Of a stretch of DNA of 64,000 nt, positions 27,801 through 35,893 are shown piece by piece. The notes beneath the pieces were generated by a model that ran no database searches, had not been told where the DNA came from, and saw nothing but the letters and a program-made list of their open reading frames with translations. Within the stretch, counting starts at the first letter, position 1. Every line of letters starts with the position of its first letter. The stretch comes from a bacterium (lineage in GTDB: Bacteria > Latescibacterota > Latescibacteria > Latescibacterales > Latescibacteraceae), in contig JAJFUH010000135.1 in NCBI GenBank assembly GCA_021372535.1, forward strand, positions 1-64,000, read 5' to 3'. The translations under genes were made by a program, and so were the position numbers.

Positions 27801-28517
27801 ATATTCCTTAATATGTGGATGGGAATGTATGAAAACATGCGCATGGAAAACCATGAAAAGGTATTCAGGGATATTGTTTCGTGGTGTCTCTATACGGGTG
27901 GAGCCGGTAAGCCCTATATCTCCGTCCGCGATTCATCGGAGGCTCTTGCGCGGAAAATCAGTGCCACGGTTTTCAGGGATGATCAGATCGAATATGTCGG
28001 CATTTTACCCGATCCGGGTATGACGGCTGAATACTATCTCCGTGATGGTTATTATCTCGATCTGTCCCAGATCGGGAAATCGTATTTCGTTTACGATGTC
28101 CGCAGCGGCGCTTTTCTGGGAGCCAATCAGCGGATATCGGTAACTCCGGCGCCGGGCAAAGCCGAGCTGTACGCTCTTCTGCCTTACCGGGTGAAAGACA
28201 TCGAACTGAGATTGAAAACCCCGGTCGTTCAGGCAGGCGGTACACTTGAGTATACGGCTGCAGTAATTCCTCAGGGAATAAACATGAAACCTGGCCGTCA
28301 TGTGTTCCTTATTACCGTAAAAGGGCCTGATGGCAGTATCCAGCCATTCTTCTCGGAAAGCAGGGAATCGGTGAACGGGATTTTACAGTCGTCGTTGAAT
28401 ATTTCTATAGGCGATCAGCCCGGTCGATGGGTTCTTGAAGTCAAGGATATTACCACGGGAAAGACCGCCGAGAAGGGTTTTATGGTGATGACAACAGGAA
28501 GAATGTTGCCAAAATGA
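24840..28517 (+). CDS. Large secreted protein with a GH42-like barrel and trimerisation-type domain
   Basis: 1225 residues with a Sec signal peptide (cleavage near TSA-AD, about 22). Order seen: an N-terminal alpha/beta domain (about 50-160), beta-sandwich segments (about 230-420), a TIM-barrel-like region (about 430-770), an alpha/beta glutamine-amidotransferase-like domain (about 830-940; FDILILPYNQSM, LNGGTLIADMRPG) as found after the barrel in GH42 beta-galactosidases, and further beta domains. The barrel segment FRNYLQNRY...NKAWG matches the GH42 pattern 'FRxWLxxRY...LNxAWG'. Where GH42 enzymes normally have the acid/base Asn-Glu pair, I read SIGRDNM (about 545-551), with no Glu. It may be an inactive or divergent glycosidase. 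The upstream GDSL lipoprotein is 102 bp away on the same strand. Confidence 0.7.
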   Translation: MMMKKFYLVFIFLVSIIHTSAADFLDDACTPFIRVDPTVALDKYPVAIPLKGGPLRVLFIGQRDTVGRLSVSVAARLDCRFEAVLTENRKKLGIPANEMNSKSPVLSQEAVEKRAGQLFREEWDVIWLDFEFGALPEGFRLTLIDRLEKGTGLVYVGESREIEKIGASGKLDDARLKAVSFGKNRPECIGMRKQGIVTVLPPLDRNGSFRDRGDFLTLAINTIMFASGRDNGLMITKIPDPGKTIEQESVAIMNYRIYFFNSGETKPMRIIGRYRDETGEQIEETNTVYKVENGRSYVIVEYPFLPVGSYSLDISVSDDDGVVALGGTSISVTGQKYITDLEFWEMSAPEGGLIIGKLKVSTKFTDAMSVRFDLLDCRRRLIGRNEPVPDLNLKNVDFVFKVGHINERIMYVRAYLVHSNKTVQMVEKPVYISRLHDPRRFSLVVCDNRASESTSVERYTVLRDAGVTMLDIDMTALHDMDSIFRAASHAASGGMGIIPRITRIASSSSGPVMEPVMTTVDFYETLEKRIRAVADTLRHFSPPAYSIGRDNMLTGYDVDVSFSQTDSESFRNYLQNRYTSVENVNKAWGSAYPSFTDIQPVPFAQARKTGEYAVWLDTRLHMEDVFTQAHNGAFEAFNSAENGMKVGIEGFGNSWSPFRGYNLFDLTGFLTLAVSGQETGAGYPGDVSVSAALESFIQRDSMTGLLAGGEMYPLGSEELLRAAPWQSLFLGMNSVWWNSAFGGIDAALTPQYTLSPAFSVLAGEAREIMSGIDLLLYGSTRLVDTVGILYSPLSRMAAYTSAQQVSSEGSLTDGKGITGSSTDTVPSVSKSVRSFYLACQDAGFTPMFISEDQLTEEWLAEEKFDILILPYNQSMGDETAQVLRKFVLNGGTLIADMRPGVMNDHLFMREKGALDDVFGVAQGTDRTVSLAPGTFEPLQVDGGFLPEHTFENCLSDPTIRALEGVHVLARSGKTPAVIVNRYGNGNGIFLNMWMGMYENMRMENHEKVFRDIVSWCLYTGGAGKPYISVRDSSEALARKISATVFRDDQIEYVGILPDPGMTAEYYLRDGYYLDLSQIGKSYFVYDVRSGAFLGANQRISVTPAPGKAELYALLPYRVKDIELRLKTPVVQAGGTLEYTAAVIPQGINMKPGRHVFLITVKGPDGSIQPFFSESRESVNGILQSSLNISIGDQPGRWVLEVKDITTGKTAEKGFMVMTTGRMLPK

Positions 28518-28538
28518 TGATTTCAGTTGATTTTTCTC

Positions 28539-28567
28539 TTGTCAATATATACATATGATATTAAATT
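28539..28567 (+). promoter_or_regulatory. Candidate sigma-70-type promoter
   Basis: TTGTCA, a 17-bp AT-rich spacer and TAAATT, about 100 bp upstream of the 1005-residue outer-membrane protein gene. Confidence 0.45.
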
Positions 28568-28667
28568 TCATCGTGGTAGGAGTGAGGGTCAGCGTATTTA
28601 CTGTTAGAATTATTCTCAGAGCCTTAATAAATACAATAAGTTAAAATGTATAAATGCGAGGGCGCAA

Positions 28668-31600
28668 ATGAAACGGTCGATGCGGATAGTTTGCTTTTTG
28701 TTTTTTGTTTTTCTGTGTGGAAGGGTAACGGGACAAAATATTTACGACCTTCGTAAATTAACCGAGCAGGATTGGCTCAACATGTCTACCGAGGAGAGAT
28801 TGAATGCCCTCGGCAGGACCAATGCGCAAGCTCAGAACCAGACATATCTTGGAAATTTCGGGACGAATTATGAGAGTTATAGAAAATGGGGATATGATTT
28901 CTATGAAATGGAAGACCGGTATGAGAATTACTCCTTCCGTGGATTTGAAAACTACAACATCATCGAAGAGCGGCGATTGAGATGGTCGTACAATGAATTC
29001 GGCGACAGAATCGCCAGGATGCGTTATGATGGTAATATATGGAACGAATCGTATTCCGGGGATGGAACCTACACGGTTACGATGCCGTATAATTATATCA
29101 ACTCGATCGCTCAGGGTCAGGTCGATGGCGTGTGGCTTGCACGGGAATCCACTGAAGACTGGGCAATATCGGTAATCGGTGCCGGTGCGATACGAACGAA
29201 GTACTCTCCGCTGACATTGAGCCTTCCCAATATGCCCGGTATGAGAATCGACTGGCAGTCGCAAAACAATACCATGAGTATTGTCAACAGTAATCAGATA
29301 ATCAGTGATGGAATGCTGGTAAGCAGGGGTGGTGTTCTGTTGCGCGGCGGACGTTTCAGCCGGAAACTCGGTGTTCTTACGATCGGTGCGACCTATGCGA
29401 ACATGTACGCTTCACAGGGGAACAGGGAAGGTGGCGACAGTTGGTACGGCACGGTCAGTAATTTTACTCCGACGCCGCTCATTTATGCTCTGCGGTTCAT
29501 GGATGATTCTCCGGATGATAATGAAGGCGGACCCTCTATTTACAATGTAAGACTCAAGGTAAACGGAAAGTACAGGGACGATATCAAGCCCAAGATTATC
29601 CTTGATGATGTCACCCGTGACCGTACAACGGCAATTACAAAGGTTACCGAACAGGCTTATGTGGACCCGATGTCAACGGCCGGTAACGGCAGACCCGAGT
29701 TTGATACGCTCCGTTTATTTGAGAATATGCCTAAATATGCCGATTTTTATTATTATTTGGATTATGTTAAGGGAGCCAATCTCAAAAACGTTCAGAATAA
29801 CTATGATCTCAATCTCGCTCAACAGTATTTTCAATTTCTCGATCCGGGATCGGGTGTTGTTAATGTAAATGGTACCCAGACGGTCGTGTACTGGTTTGAT
29901 ATTACCAGTATTACAGAACAAGTGACTCGCGTGGAGGCGGAAATAACAGTTGCCAATGATTATAGAATTCAGACATCGATGGTCTATACGAAAGAAGTAC
30001 AGGGCGGTAACGATACAGCCGGTAAGGTGACCAGTTTTTATAATGGTGCATACTGGCGAACAATGGCACAGGCGGAGGGTAATGTCAAGGATGGTTCTAA
30101 CCTGACAACATTCACCCTCGATTTCGGATTCCAGGTTGCGTCGATTGTTTATGGTCTGGATGCCAATTTCAATCTGTACGGACTTAAAGTCAATGCGGAA
30201 TATGTTGCCAATTCGAGTCATTATATGTATCCCGATGGACTTCCCGGAACAGGCGAGCCGGAAAATATCGTCTCCGGACAGCCGCCGAGAACTGGCCACA
30301 AGTGGGCTGAAATCGATGACGCATATTATATAACGGCCCAGAAGGACTGGTCGAAGTTCGGGTTTGCGGCTGAGCTCTTTAAAATGGGCAAATTCTACCG
30401 GCCGTGGCTTGATTACTATATGCCCGCAAAAGTTGCATCGAGTACCGGCGGGCAGTCACAGTTGAACACCCGTAACGATACCATGCGTTTGCCGCTTATC
30501 GAGGATAACGACGATAACGATGTATATCCCGATACCATGCCTGTAAACCGTACCATCGGTGCTTATAACATCTATTCACACGAGGATCCCGATGGTGTGT
30601 TTCCCGGCAATGACGAGGATAACGACGGTATTGCGGATAACAACAAGAACAATAACGAAATTGCCGATTACAACGAATCATTTCTTATGTTTGATGTGGA
30701 TCCCGATGAATTTGTTTTCGGCAATGACTTCAATAACAACAACATCCCCGATTTCCGTGAAGACGATATGAAATTCGACACTCCCTATGACCTGGACCGG
30801 AAGGGACATCATGTTTACTTCAGGTATACACCGGCCAGGAGTGTTAACCTGTTTTTCGGATCATTTAAAACCAAGGGTGTCGGTCTCGATTCGAGAACCA
30901 ATGATGATTACTTCAAACTTCAGGTCAATTACAATGTGTTTGATGTCGGTAAGTTGTATGCCGAATACCGGTACGAAAAAATACAGGACAATGTGCGCGA
31001 TCCCTATATCCAGGTGTCGAACAAGTTCAGAACCGATTACCTTATTCCCGGTATTACTTCGACAATCGGCCGTTTTACCCGTGAATTTCTCTATGACGAA
31101 CTTGAATATAAGGACTCGAAGGTCAACCGGTTTTTCATGGAATCGAAAATCAGAGCCGTACCTTCGATAACTATCGAAAATCACGTGAAATTTGAGAAAA
31201 ACGACTGGGTTACAGGTTTTTTATACGACAACACGTACCAGCCTGAACAGACCATCAACACCTTCGCAATGGTTAACAAAGTTGTCTATACCAAGCAATT
31301 CGGAAATTTTGTCTTTTCGCCGGGTGTGAAATTCCGGTTTTATAAGAAAGACCGTGACGATGTCGCGCGTCCCAATGATTACTATACGACGCGGATTCCG
31401 CTCATCATGCTGAAATATATCATTTCGCCCAGGACCAATTTTACGCTCGGTCTTCAGGGTATTCCCGGATTTGAGTTCCAGTTCAAGGATCTGGTTCAGA
31501 AAGAAAATGACTATGATCAGAAAACCTATGCTCTGCAGCTCGAAAACCGTACGACATATTTCGGATATGAAATCTGGGCTGCGACAGGATTCCGGTTTGA

Positions 31601-31685
31601 TGAGCAGACATATAAGGAAACAACCCGCGCATTCGAGGACTACAAGAGTTCTACTCTGTACGTGAATATTCTTCTCGGCTGGTAA
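28668..31685 (+). CDS. Large outer-membrane beta-barrel candidate with Asp/Asn-rich insert
   Basis: 1005 residues. A Sec signal peptide ends near VTG-QN (about 23). GAGGG lies six bases before the ATG. The second half (from about 560) alternates charged and aromatic residues in barrel-like strands, and the protein ends in LYVNILLGW, a terminal aromatic as in BAM substrates. Residues about 600-700 contain acidic stretches (NDEDNDGIADNN, NDFNNNNIPDF) like calcium-binding loops, probably exposed. The N-terminal region is rich in Tyr and Asn. No named family was recognised. It follows the GH42-like gene by 150 bp but has its own promoter candidate and is closed by the terminator at 31709. Confidence 0.75.
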   Translation: MKRSMRIVCFLFFVFLCGRVTGQNIYDLRKLTEQDWLNMSTEERLNALGRTNAQAQNQTYLGNFGTNYESYRKWGYDFYEMEDRYENYSFRGFENYNIIEERRLRWSYNEFGDRIARMRYDGNIWNESYSGDGTYTVTMPYNYINSIAQGQVDGVWLARESTEDWAISVIGAGAIRTKYSPLTLSLPNMPGMRIDWQSQNNTMSIVNSNQIISDGMLVSRGGVLLRGGRFSRKLGVLTIGATYANMYASQGNREGGDSWYGTVSNFTPTPLIYALRFMDDSPDDNEGGPSIYNVRLKVNGKYRDDIKPKIILDDVTRDRTTAITKVTEQAYVDPMSTAGNGRPEFDTLRLFENMPKYADFYYYLDYVKGANLKNVQNNYDLNLAQQYFQFLDPGSGVVNVNGTQTVVYWFDITSITEQVTRVEAEITVANDYRIQTSMVYTKEVQGGNDTAGKVTSFYNGAYWRTMAQAEGNVKDGSNLTTFTLDFGFQVASIVYGLDANFNLYGLKVNAEYVANSSHYMYPDGLPGTGEPENIVSGQPPRTGHKWAEIDDAYYITAQKDWSKFGFAAELFKMGKFYRPWLDYYMPAKVASSTGGQSQLNTRNDTMRLPLIEDNDDNDVYPDTMPVNRTIGAYNIYSHEDPDGVFPGNDEDNDGIADNNKNNNEIADYNESFLMFDVDPDEFVFGNDFNNNNIPDFREDDMKFDTPYDLDRKGHHVYFRYTPARSVNLFFGSFKTKGVGLDSRTNDDYFKLQVNYNVFDVGKLYAEYRYEKIQDNVRDPYIQVSNKFRTDYLIPGITSTIGRFTREFLYDELEYKDSKVNRFFMESKIRAVPSITIENHVKFEKNDWVTGFLYDNTYQPEQTINTFAMVNKVVYTKQFGNFVFSPGVKFRFYKKDRDDVARPNDYYTTRIPLIMLKYIISPRTNFTLGLQGIPGFEFQFKDLVQKENDYDQKTYALQLENRTTYFGYEIWAATGFRFDEQTYKETTRAFEDYKSSTLYVNILLGW

Positions 31686-31708
31686 AAATATGCCGAATCG
31701 TGAAAAAA

Positions 31709-31741
31709 ACGAGGCGCTCGATGAGACGTCTCGTTTTTTTT
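31709..31741 (+). terminator. Rho-independent terminator
   Basis: ACGAGGCG pairs with CGTCTCGT (one G-U pair) around a ten-base loop and is followed by eight T residues. It separates the outer-membrane protein gene from the pilus genes. Confidence 0.88.
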
Positions 31742-31810
31742 GCTTTTATGAGCTTATCAGCAAGAGATTATCGGTGTTGAAGTTTTTTTCAATCAAGGAT
31801 TTCAGACTGT

Positions 31811-32596
31811 ATGAATCATGAGTACATCATTACGATAGTACTTGTTGGTTTACTCGGCTCCGCACTCGGATCATTTCTCAATGTTGTCATATACAGGCTG
31901 CCCCGCGGGGAATCGCTCGCTTTTCCCGGTTCCCGCTGTCCATTGTGCGGAGTACCGATACGGTATCGTGACAATATACCTGTTCTGAGCTATATTGTGC
32001 TGGGTGGTCGGTGCAGAGCATGCAGAGCCCCGATATCGAAGATATATCCCCTGATCGAGATACTGACCGCCTGCATGGCGGTGATATTGTTTATGCTCAA
32101 TGACTCCTGGCTGAACTTTACGGCCGACCTTATGCTCGGTTTGATTCTTCTCGCGGTATTTTTTATCGATCTCCGGCATATGATTATTCCTGACCGCCTC
32201 AACATAGCCGGAGGAGTGCTGGCGTTTGTGTTATCCTTCCGATGGGGGACTTACGGTATTCTCAGGGGCGCTGCCGGCGCCGGTGTGGGGCTGGTGTTTC
32301 TGGGTATCATGATGCTGCTGGGAAAGGTGTTTTTCAAACGTCAGGGTATCGGAATGGGAGATATGAAACTCGCAGCGGTCATCGGATTATTTGTCGGCCC
32401 TTTCTGGTGTTTTATAACTTTTACCCATGCAGTGATTATTGGCGGACTATGGGGGACATTTCAGATTATTTCAGGAAAAATCAAGACAGGACAGGAGGTC
32501 CCTTTCGGCCCTTTTATCGCGCTTGGTGGTTACAGTGTATTATTTTTTCGGCACCAGATACTTTTTATTGTTGACCGCTATCTCGCGATGTTATAA
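31811..32596 (+). CDS. pilD: Prepilin peptidase / N-methyltransferase
   Basis: 261 residues, a polytopic inner-membrane aspartyl protease that cleaves and methylates type IV prepilins. The N-terminal cytoplasmic domain has two CxxC pairs (C43/C46 and C68/C71) for zinc, found in the bifunctional form. The catalytic aspartates are D120 (FFIDLRHMIIPD) and D184 in GMGDMK. It sits upstream of pilT and pilMNOPQ, although a 239-bp spacer carrying repeat R2 lies between it and pilT. No pilin, pilB or pilC gene is in the window. Confidence 0.96.
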   Translation: MNHEYIITIVLVGLLGSALGSFLNVVIYRLPRGESLAFPGSRCPLCGVPIRYRDNIPVLSYIVLGGRCRACRAPISKIYPLIEILTACMAVILFMLNDSWLNFTADLMLGLILLAVFFIDLRHMIIPDRLNIAGGVLAFVLSFRWGTYGILRGAAGAGVGLVFLGIMMLLGKVFFKRQGIGMGDMKLAAVIGLFVGPFWCFITFTHAVIIGGLWGTFQIISGKIKTGQEVPFGPFIALGGYSVLFFRHQILFIVDRYLAML

Positions 32597-32640
32597 AATA
32601 TATTTGAAACCTGTCGAAAAACGCCGTCCCGATGATAAAA

Positions 32641-32771
32641 CCTGTCAAAGGTCGGCACGAGTCCCCGATTGATGATTTGGGGACCGGCTTACTTGCTCTT
32701 GACAGCGGCAAACAATAGATATACAATAGATATTGTATTATAGGGCGACTGAAAAGATACTTTTTCACGCC
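32641..32771 (+). repeat. Dispersed intergenic repeat, copy R2
   Basis: It shares with R1 (9401-9506, opposite strand) the ordered blocks CTGTCAA-R-GGTCGGCAC, TTGRCAGC-containing arm, an A-rich CAAACAATA tract and the TACTTTTTCAC hairpin end. CTGTCAA (32642-32648) and TTGACAG (32699-32705) form terminal inverted arms, with an inner GTCCCC/GGGGAC pair. The copy lies 65 bp upstream of pilT in the same orientation. Confidence 0.8.
32699..32727 (+). promoter_or_regulatory. Near-consensus sigma-70-type promoter of pilT, inside repeat R2
   Basis: TTGACA (32699-32704), a 17-bp spacer and TACAAT (32722-32727). The -35 is perfect and the -10 is 5 of 6. It is followed by the hairpin end of R2 and then the pilT ribosome binding site. 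Confidence 0.75.
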
Positions 32772-32835
32772 ATCCCGGTCTGATTATCGGTTAATAACGG
32801 GTCGGTGAAAGAATTTTATATGAAGGGAGCATGAA

Positions 32836-33891
32836 GTGGCTCAGATCGATAAACTGTTTCGCTTATTAAAAGAACGAAAAGGTTCTGATTTGCACATCAG
32901 CGTGGGTGCTCCGCCGCTTCTTAGAATTTCAGGTGATCTGACACCGGTCACAAATACGCTGCTTCCGCCGGAAGAAACGAAAAAACTCCTCTATGAAATC
33001 ATGACGCCGTACCAGCAGCAGAAATTCGAGGAGATCAAGGAAGTCGATTTTGCCTATGCCCTTGAAGGCACGGGAAGGTTCAGGGCCAATGTTTTTATGC
33101 AGCACCGTGGGATTGCCGCGGTTTTCCGCATAATTCCCGAGAAGATTCTTTCCATTGAGGAGCTTAAAAGTCCTCCGCAGATACTGAACTTTGCCAAACT
33201 CCACAGGGGGCTCGTACTGTGTACCGGTCCCACCGGAAGCGGAAAATCGACTACCCTCGCTGCTCTGGTCGATTATGTCAATAATACCCGCTCGGAGCAT
33301 ATCATTACCATCGAGGATCCCATCGAATTTGTTCACCCGAACAAAAAATGCCTCGTCAACCAGCGTGAGCTGCATGCCCATACCGATTCCTTTGCCGCGG
33401 CCCTCAGGTCTGCGCTCCGTCAGGACCCCGATGTCATTCTTGTCGGAGAAATGCGCGACCAGGAGACTATTCAGCTGGCGATGACGGCTGCCGAAACGGG
33501 ACATCTCGTTTTTGGAACGCTCCATACGAACAGCGCCGCGAAAACCATCGACCGTATTATCGATGTATTTCCCGCCGCTCAGCAGGGCCAGATTCGTTCG
33601 ATGCTTTCAGAGTCCCTGAAAGGCGTTATGGCGCAAACCCTCCTCAAGAAAGTCGGCGGTGGACGTGTAGCAGCCATCGAGATACTTGCTGGAACCCCGG
33701 CTATTGCAAATCTTATCCGTGAGGGTAAAACGTTCCAGATTCCATCGGTTTTGCAGACATCGAAGAGTGACGGCATGCAGACAGTCGATATGGCGCTTAT
33801 CGAACTGTATCAGAAGAAGCTTATAACCGTTAATGATTGTATCGATTTTGCGTCGGATAAGAAAGTTATGAGGGCTCAGCTCGGACAATAA
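32836..33891 (+). CDS. pilT: Type IV pilus retraction ATPase PilT
   Basis: 351 residues. This hexameric cytoplasmic ATPase powers pilus disassembly and twitching. The Walker A motif is GPTGSGKST (131-139), followed by the Asp box around ITIEDPIEF, Walker B LVGEMRD and the His box GHLVFGTLHTNSA. The PilT-specific C-terminal block appears as AIANLIREGKTFQIPS, which distinguishes it from PilB. The start codon is GTG, with GGGAG eight bases upstream. Its promoter lies in repeat R2. Confidence 0.97.
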   Translation: MAQIDKLFRLLKERKGSDLHISVGAPPLLRISGDLTPVTNTLLPPEETKKLLYEIMTPYQQQKFEEIKEVDFAYALEGTGRFRANVFMQHRGIAAVFRIIPEKILSIEELKSPPQILNFAKLHRGLVLCTGPTGSGKSTTLAALVDYVNNTRSEHIITIEDPIEFVHPNKKCLVNQRELHAHTDSFAAALRSALRQDPDVILVGEMRDQETIQLAMTAAETGHLVFGTLHTNSAAKTIDRIIDVFPAAQQGQIRSMLSESLKGVMAQTLLKKVGGGRVAAIEILAGTPAIANLIREGKTFQIPSVLQTSKSDGMQTVDMALIELYQKKLITVNDCIDFASDKKVMRAQLGQ

Positions 33892-34020
33892 CGATAAATT
33901 TGTTGTTTGATTGGTTTTTTATAATATACAATAAGTTGTGTGTGTTTTAGTTTATGACGTCATATATTGTTGTCTTCACACATAAGTTTCATTTTCACAG
34001 GGAGTTGTTAAATATTTATC

Positions 34021-34049
34021 TTGACAGATTCAAAAAAGAAAGATAAATT
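34021..34049 (+). promoter_or_regulatory. Promoter of the pilMNOPQ leader
   Basis: TTGACA (34021-34026), a 17-bp spacer and TAAATT (34044-34049). It points at pilM, 144 bp before its start codon. Confidence 0.6.
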
Positions 34050-34055
34050 TAATTG

Positions 34056-34145
34056 TAATAAGCTGATAAATGGCATATATGAGAGTGATGGCGCACAAAG
34101 CATTTTCATAATAAGCTCATGGGGGTGAGTTGCCCCCATTTTTTT
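34056..34145 (+). ncRNA. Putative short leader RNA or sRNA upstream of pilM
   Basis: A transcript from the promoter at 34021 would begin near 34056 and reach the strong terminator at 34119-34145 after about 90 nucleotides, before pilM starts at 34193. This is the layout of a transcription attenuator, riboswitch or independent small RNA. I compared it with the c-di-GMP (GEMM) riboswitch pattern and found no convincing match. Its existence is inferred from promoter and terminator spacing. Confidence 0.35.
34119..34145 (+). terminator. Rho-independent terminator immediately before pilM
   Basis: ATGGGGG, a seven-base loop and CCCCCAT followed by seven T residues, 48 bp before the pilM start. It can end the pilT transcript or attenuate pilMNOPQ. 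Confidence 0.9.
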
Positions 34146-34192
34146 GTCTTTTTCCGGAAGTGAACATTGGTTGTGATAAAGGACAGCCCGGT

Positions 34193-35242
34193 ATGCAACT
34201 GCTTAAAAAGCAAGTGAGTACGATAGGTCTCGACATCGGATCCAGCATGGTGAAGGCGGTGAAAATGTCAGTTAAAGGGAAGGCCCATGTATTGGAAAAC
34301 TTTGCTCTGGAGCCGATTCCGGAAGGTACTGTACAATCCGGAGAGATAAAAGACCCGTCCATCATAGCGCAATCGATTAAAAAAGCTGTTGGCCGCTGTG
34401 ATCCTCATGCCAGGGATGTTGTGGTAGCCTTGCCCAATTATGCCATACTTTCGGAAGTTCTTACAATGAATATAACGCCCGAAAAGGAGATGCGCGAGGC
34501 TGTCATTATCGAGGCTGAGCAGATGTCGGCGTTTGACATGAACGATGTCGAGATAGATTACGCCGTCCTGGAGCGTGACGAGGCCGCCAAGAAAATGAGA
34601 GTACTCATGGTGGTCGCCAAGAACGATATTATTTATGCGTATATAGAATTTCTCAATGAGGCGGGATTACGGCCTGTTATTCTCGATGTTGACCTGTTTG
34701 CCCTGACCAACATTGCCCATATCAATTACGATTTTGAAAAGTACAGAGCGAGTGTGCTTCTTAATATTGGTTCCGAAAGCACGGTCGCTGCATTTATCAG
34801 AAACGGTGTATTCCATTCTTCGCGCGATATATCGGTTGCGGGGATGACCTTTATTAAAAAACTCGAGATGATCTCTGAAATCCCCAAAAACAAGATTTTT
34901 GATATTATCAGGGGAGACATCGGCGCAGAAAGCAATATTGAAGTCATTGCGGATACGCTGAATACAACGAGCAAGGAATTTGCTAACGCTGTAGGAGTTG
35001 CCATTTCCTATTTTCAGGCCTCCGATGCGGTCGATAAGATCGATCTTGTTGTTCTGACCGGAGGATTTGCATGGATTCCGGGTCTCATTAATGTGCTCGA
35101 ACTCCGTACCGGAGCTGAGGTTGTTATTCTTGATCCCTTCAATCATGTCCAGTTTACCGAAGGAATCATGGAAGGAATTGATCCGAAAAAAATCGGTACG
35201 GTATTGTCAACCGCAATGGGCTTGGCTACCCGTAAGGTTTAA
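34193..35242 (+). CDS. pilM: Type IV pilus inner-membrane platform protein PilM
   Basis: 349 residues from the ATG at 34193 (MQLLKKQVSTIGLDIGSS), with AAAGGA upstream. A longer frame from a TTG at 34130 would start inside the terminator and is rejected. PilM is an actin-like (FtsA-fold) cytoplasmic protein binding the N-terminus of PilN. The nucleotide-binding signatures LDIGSSMVKAV (about 13-23) and LNIGSESTVAAF, and VVLTGGFAWIPG near residue 290, are all visible. It is first in the compact order pilM-N-O-P-Q. Confidence 0.95.
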   Translation: MQLLKKQVSTIGLDIGSSMVKAVKMSVKGKAHVLENFALEPIPEGTVQSGEIKDPSIIAQSIKKAVGRCDPHARDVVVALPNYAILSEVLTMNITPEKEMREAVIIEAEQMSAFDMNDVEIDYAVLERDEAAKKMRVLMVVAKNDIIYAYIEFLNEAGLRPVILDVDLFALTNIAHINYDFEKYRASVLLNIGSESTVAAFIRNGVFHSSRDISVAGMTFIKKLEMISEIPKNKIFDIIRGDIGAESNIEVIADTLNTTSKEFANAVGVAISYFQASDAVDKIDLVVLTGGFAWIPGLINVLELRTGAEVVILDPFNHVQFTEGIMEGIDPKKIGTVLSTAMGLATRKV

Positions 35243-35255
35243 GGCGGAGGAAGCA

Positions 35256-35876
35256 GTGTACATTAACATAAACCTGTTGCCGCGGGAATTAAGACCCAAA
35301 AAAACGTCATTTCTTTTCAATATCCGTACCCTCATGGTGGTGGTTATTATCGTTGCCGCTGCCGGCCTGGGAGCATATTATTATTACCTCAAGGGGGCCA
35401 TCAGGTATCAGGACAGTGCAAAACAGTCGCTCGCGAAACAACAGATACTGCTTTCGGCAACAATAAACCTGCAGGCAGAAGTCGATACGCTTACCGTAAA
35501 GGTCAGAGAACGTATTAATATCATAAAGGAACTCACCTCGGACAGCGATCTTCGGTTTGCCATGCTTCAGCACATTAACAGTATTTTACCCGAGAACCTG
35601 TGGCTTACGAGTATTGTGGAAAAAGAGGATAAAGGTGTTATTTTATATACACTTGAGGGTATGTCTTATTCAAAGGAAGACATTTCCAGTTTTCTCCAGG
35701 GCCTGGAGAAATACGACAAATTCAGGAATGTGGCATTACAGTCGATAAAACCGTCGCCGATGGAAATCAGGGATGCGTATCAATATGTCGTGAGTGTCGA
35801 GTTGGCTGGATTCGAGCCTCCTCCGCCTCCGAAGGAGAAAGCGCTTCCCTCCAAGCAGGCTGCGGCTAAAAAATAA
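35256..35876 (+). CDS. pilN: Type IV pilus assembly protein PilN
   Basis: 206 residues. The N-terminus (M)YININLLPRE is the PilM-binding peptide of the family. One membrane segment lies at about 24-44, then a coiled-coil and a small alpha/beta periplasmic domain with LPENLWLTSI, ending in a Pro/Lys/Ala-rich tail. The start codon is GTG (35256-35258), with GGAGG five bases upstream; the longer open frame back to 35067 lies inside pilM. The pilM stop is 13 bp upstream. Confidence 0.95.
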   Translation: MYININLLPRELRPKKTSFLFNIRTLMVVVIIVAAAGLGAYYYYLKGAIRYQDSAKQSLAKQQILLSATINLQAEVDTLTVKVRERINIIKELTSDSDLRFAMLQHINSILPENLWLTSIVEKEDKGVILYTLEGMSYSKEDISSFLQGLEKYDKFRNVALQSIKPSPMEIRDAYQYVVSVELAGFEPPPPPKEKALPSKQAAAKK

Positions 35877-35893
35877 TCGGGATGGATTGAACC

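Noticed and set aside
34056-34145. c-di-GMP-I (GEMM) riboswitch before pilM
   Set aside because: GCGCACAAAGCA is only superficially similar; the conserved core and paired regions of GEMM are absent.
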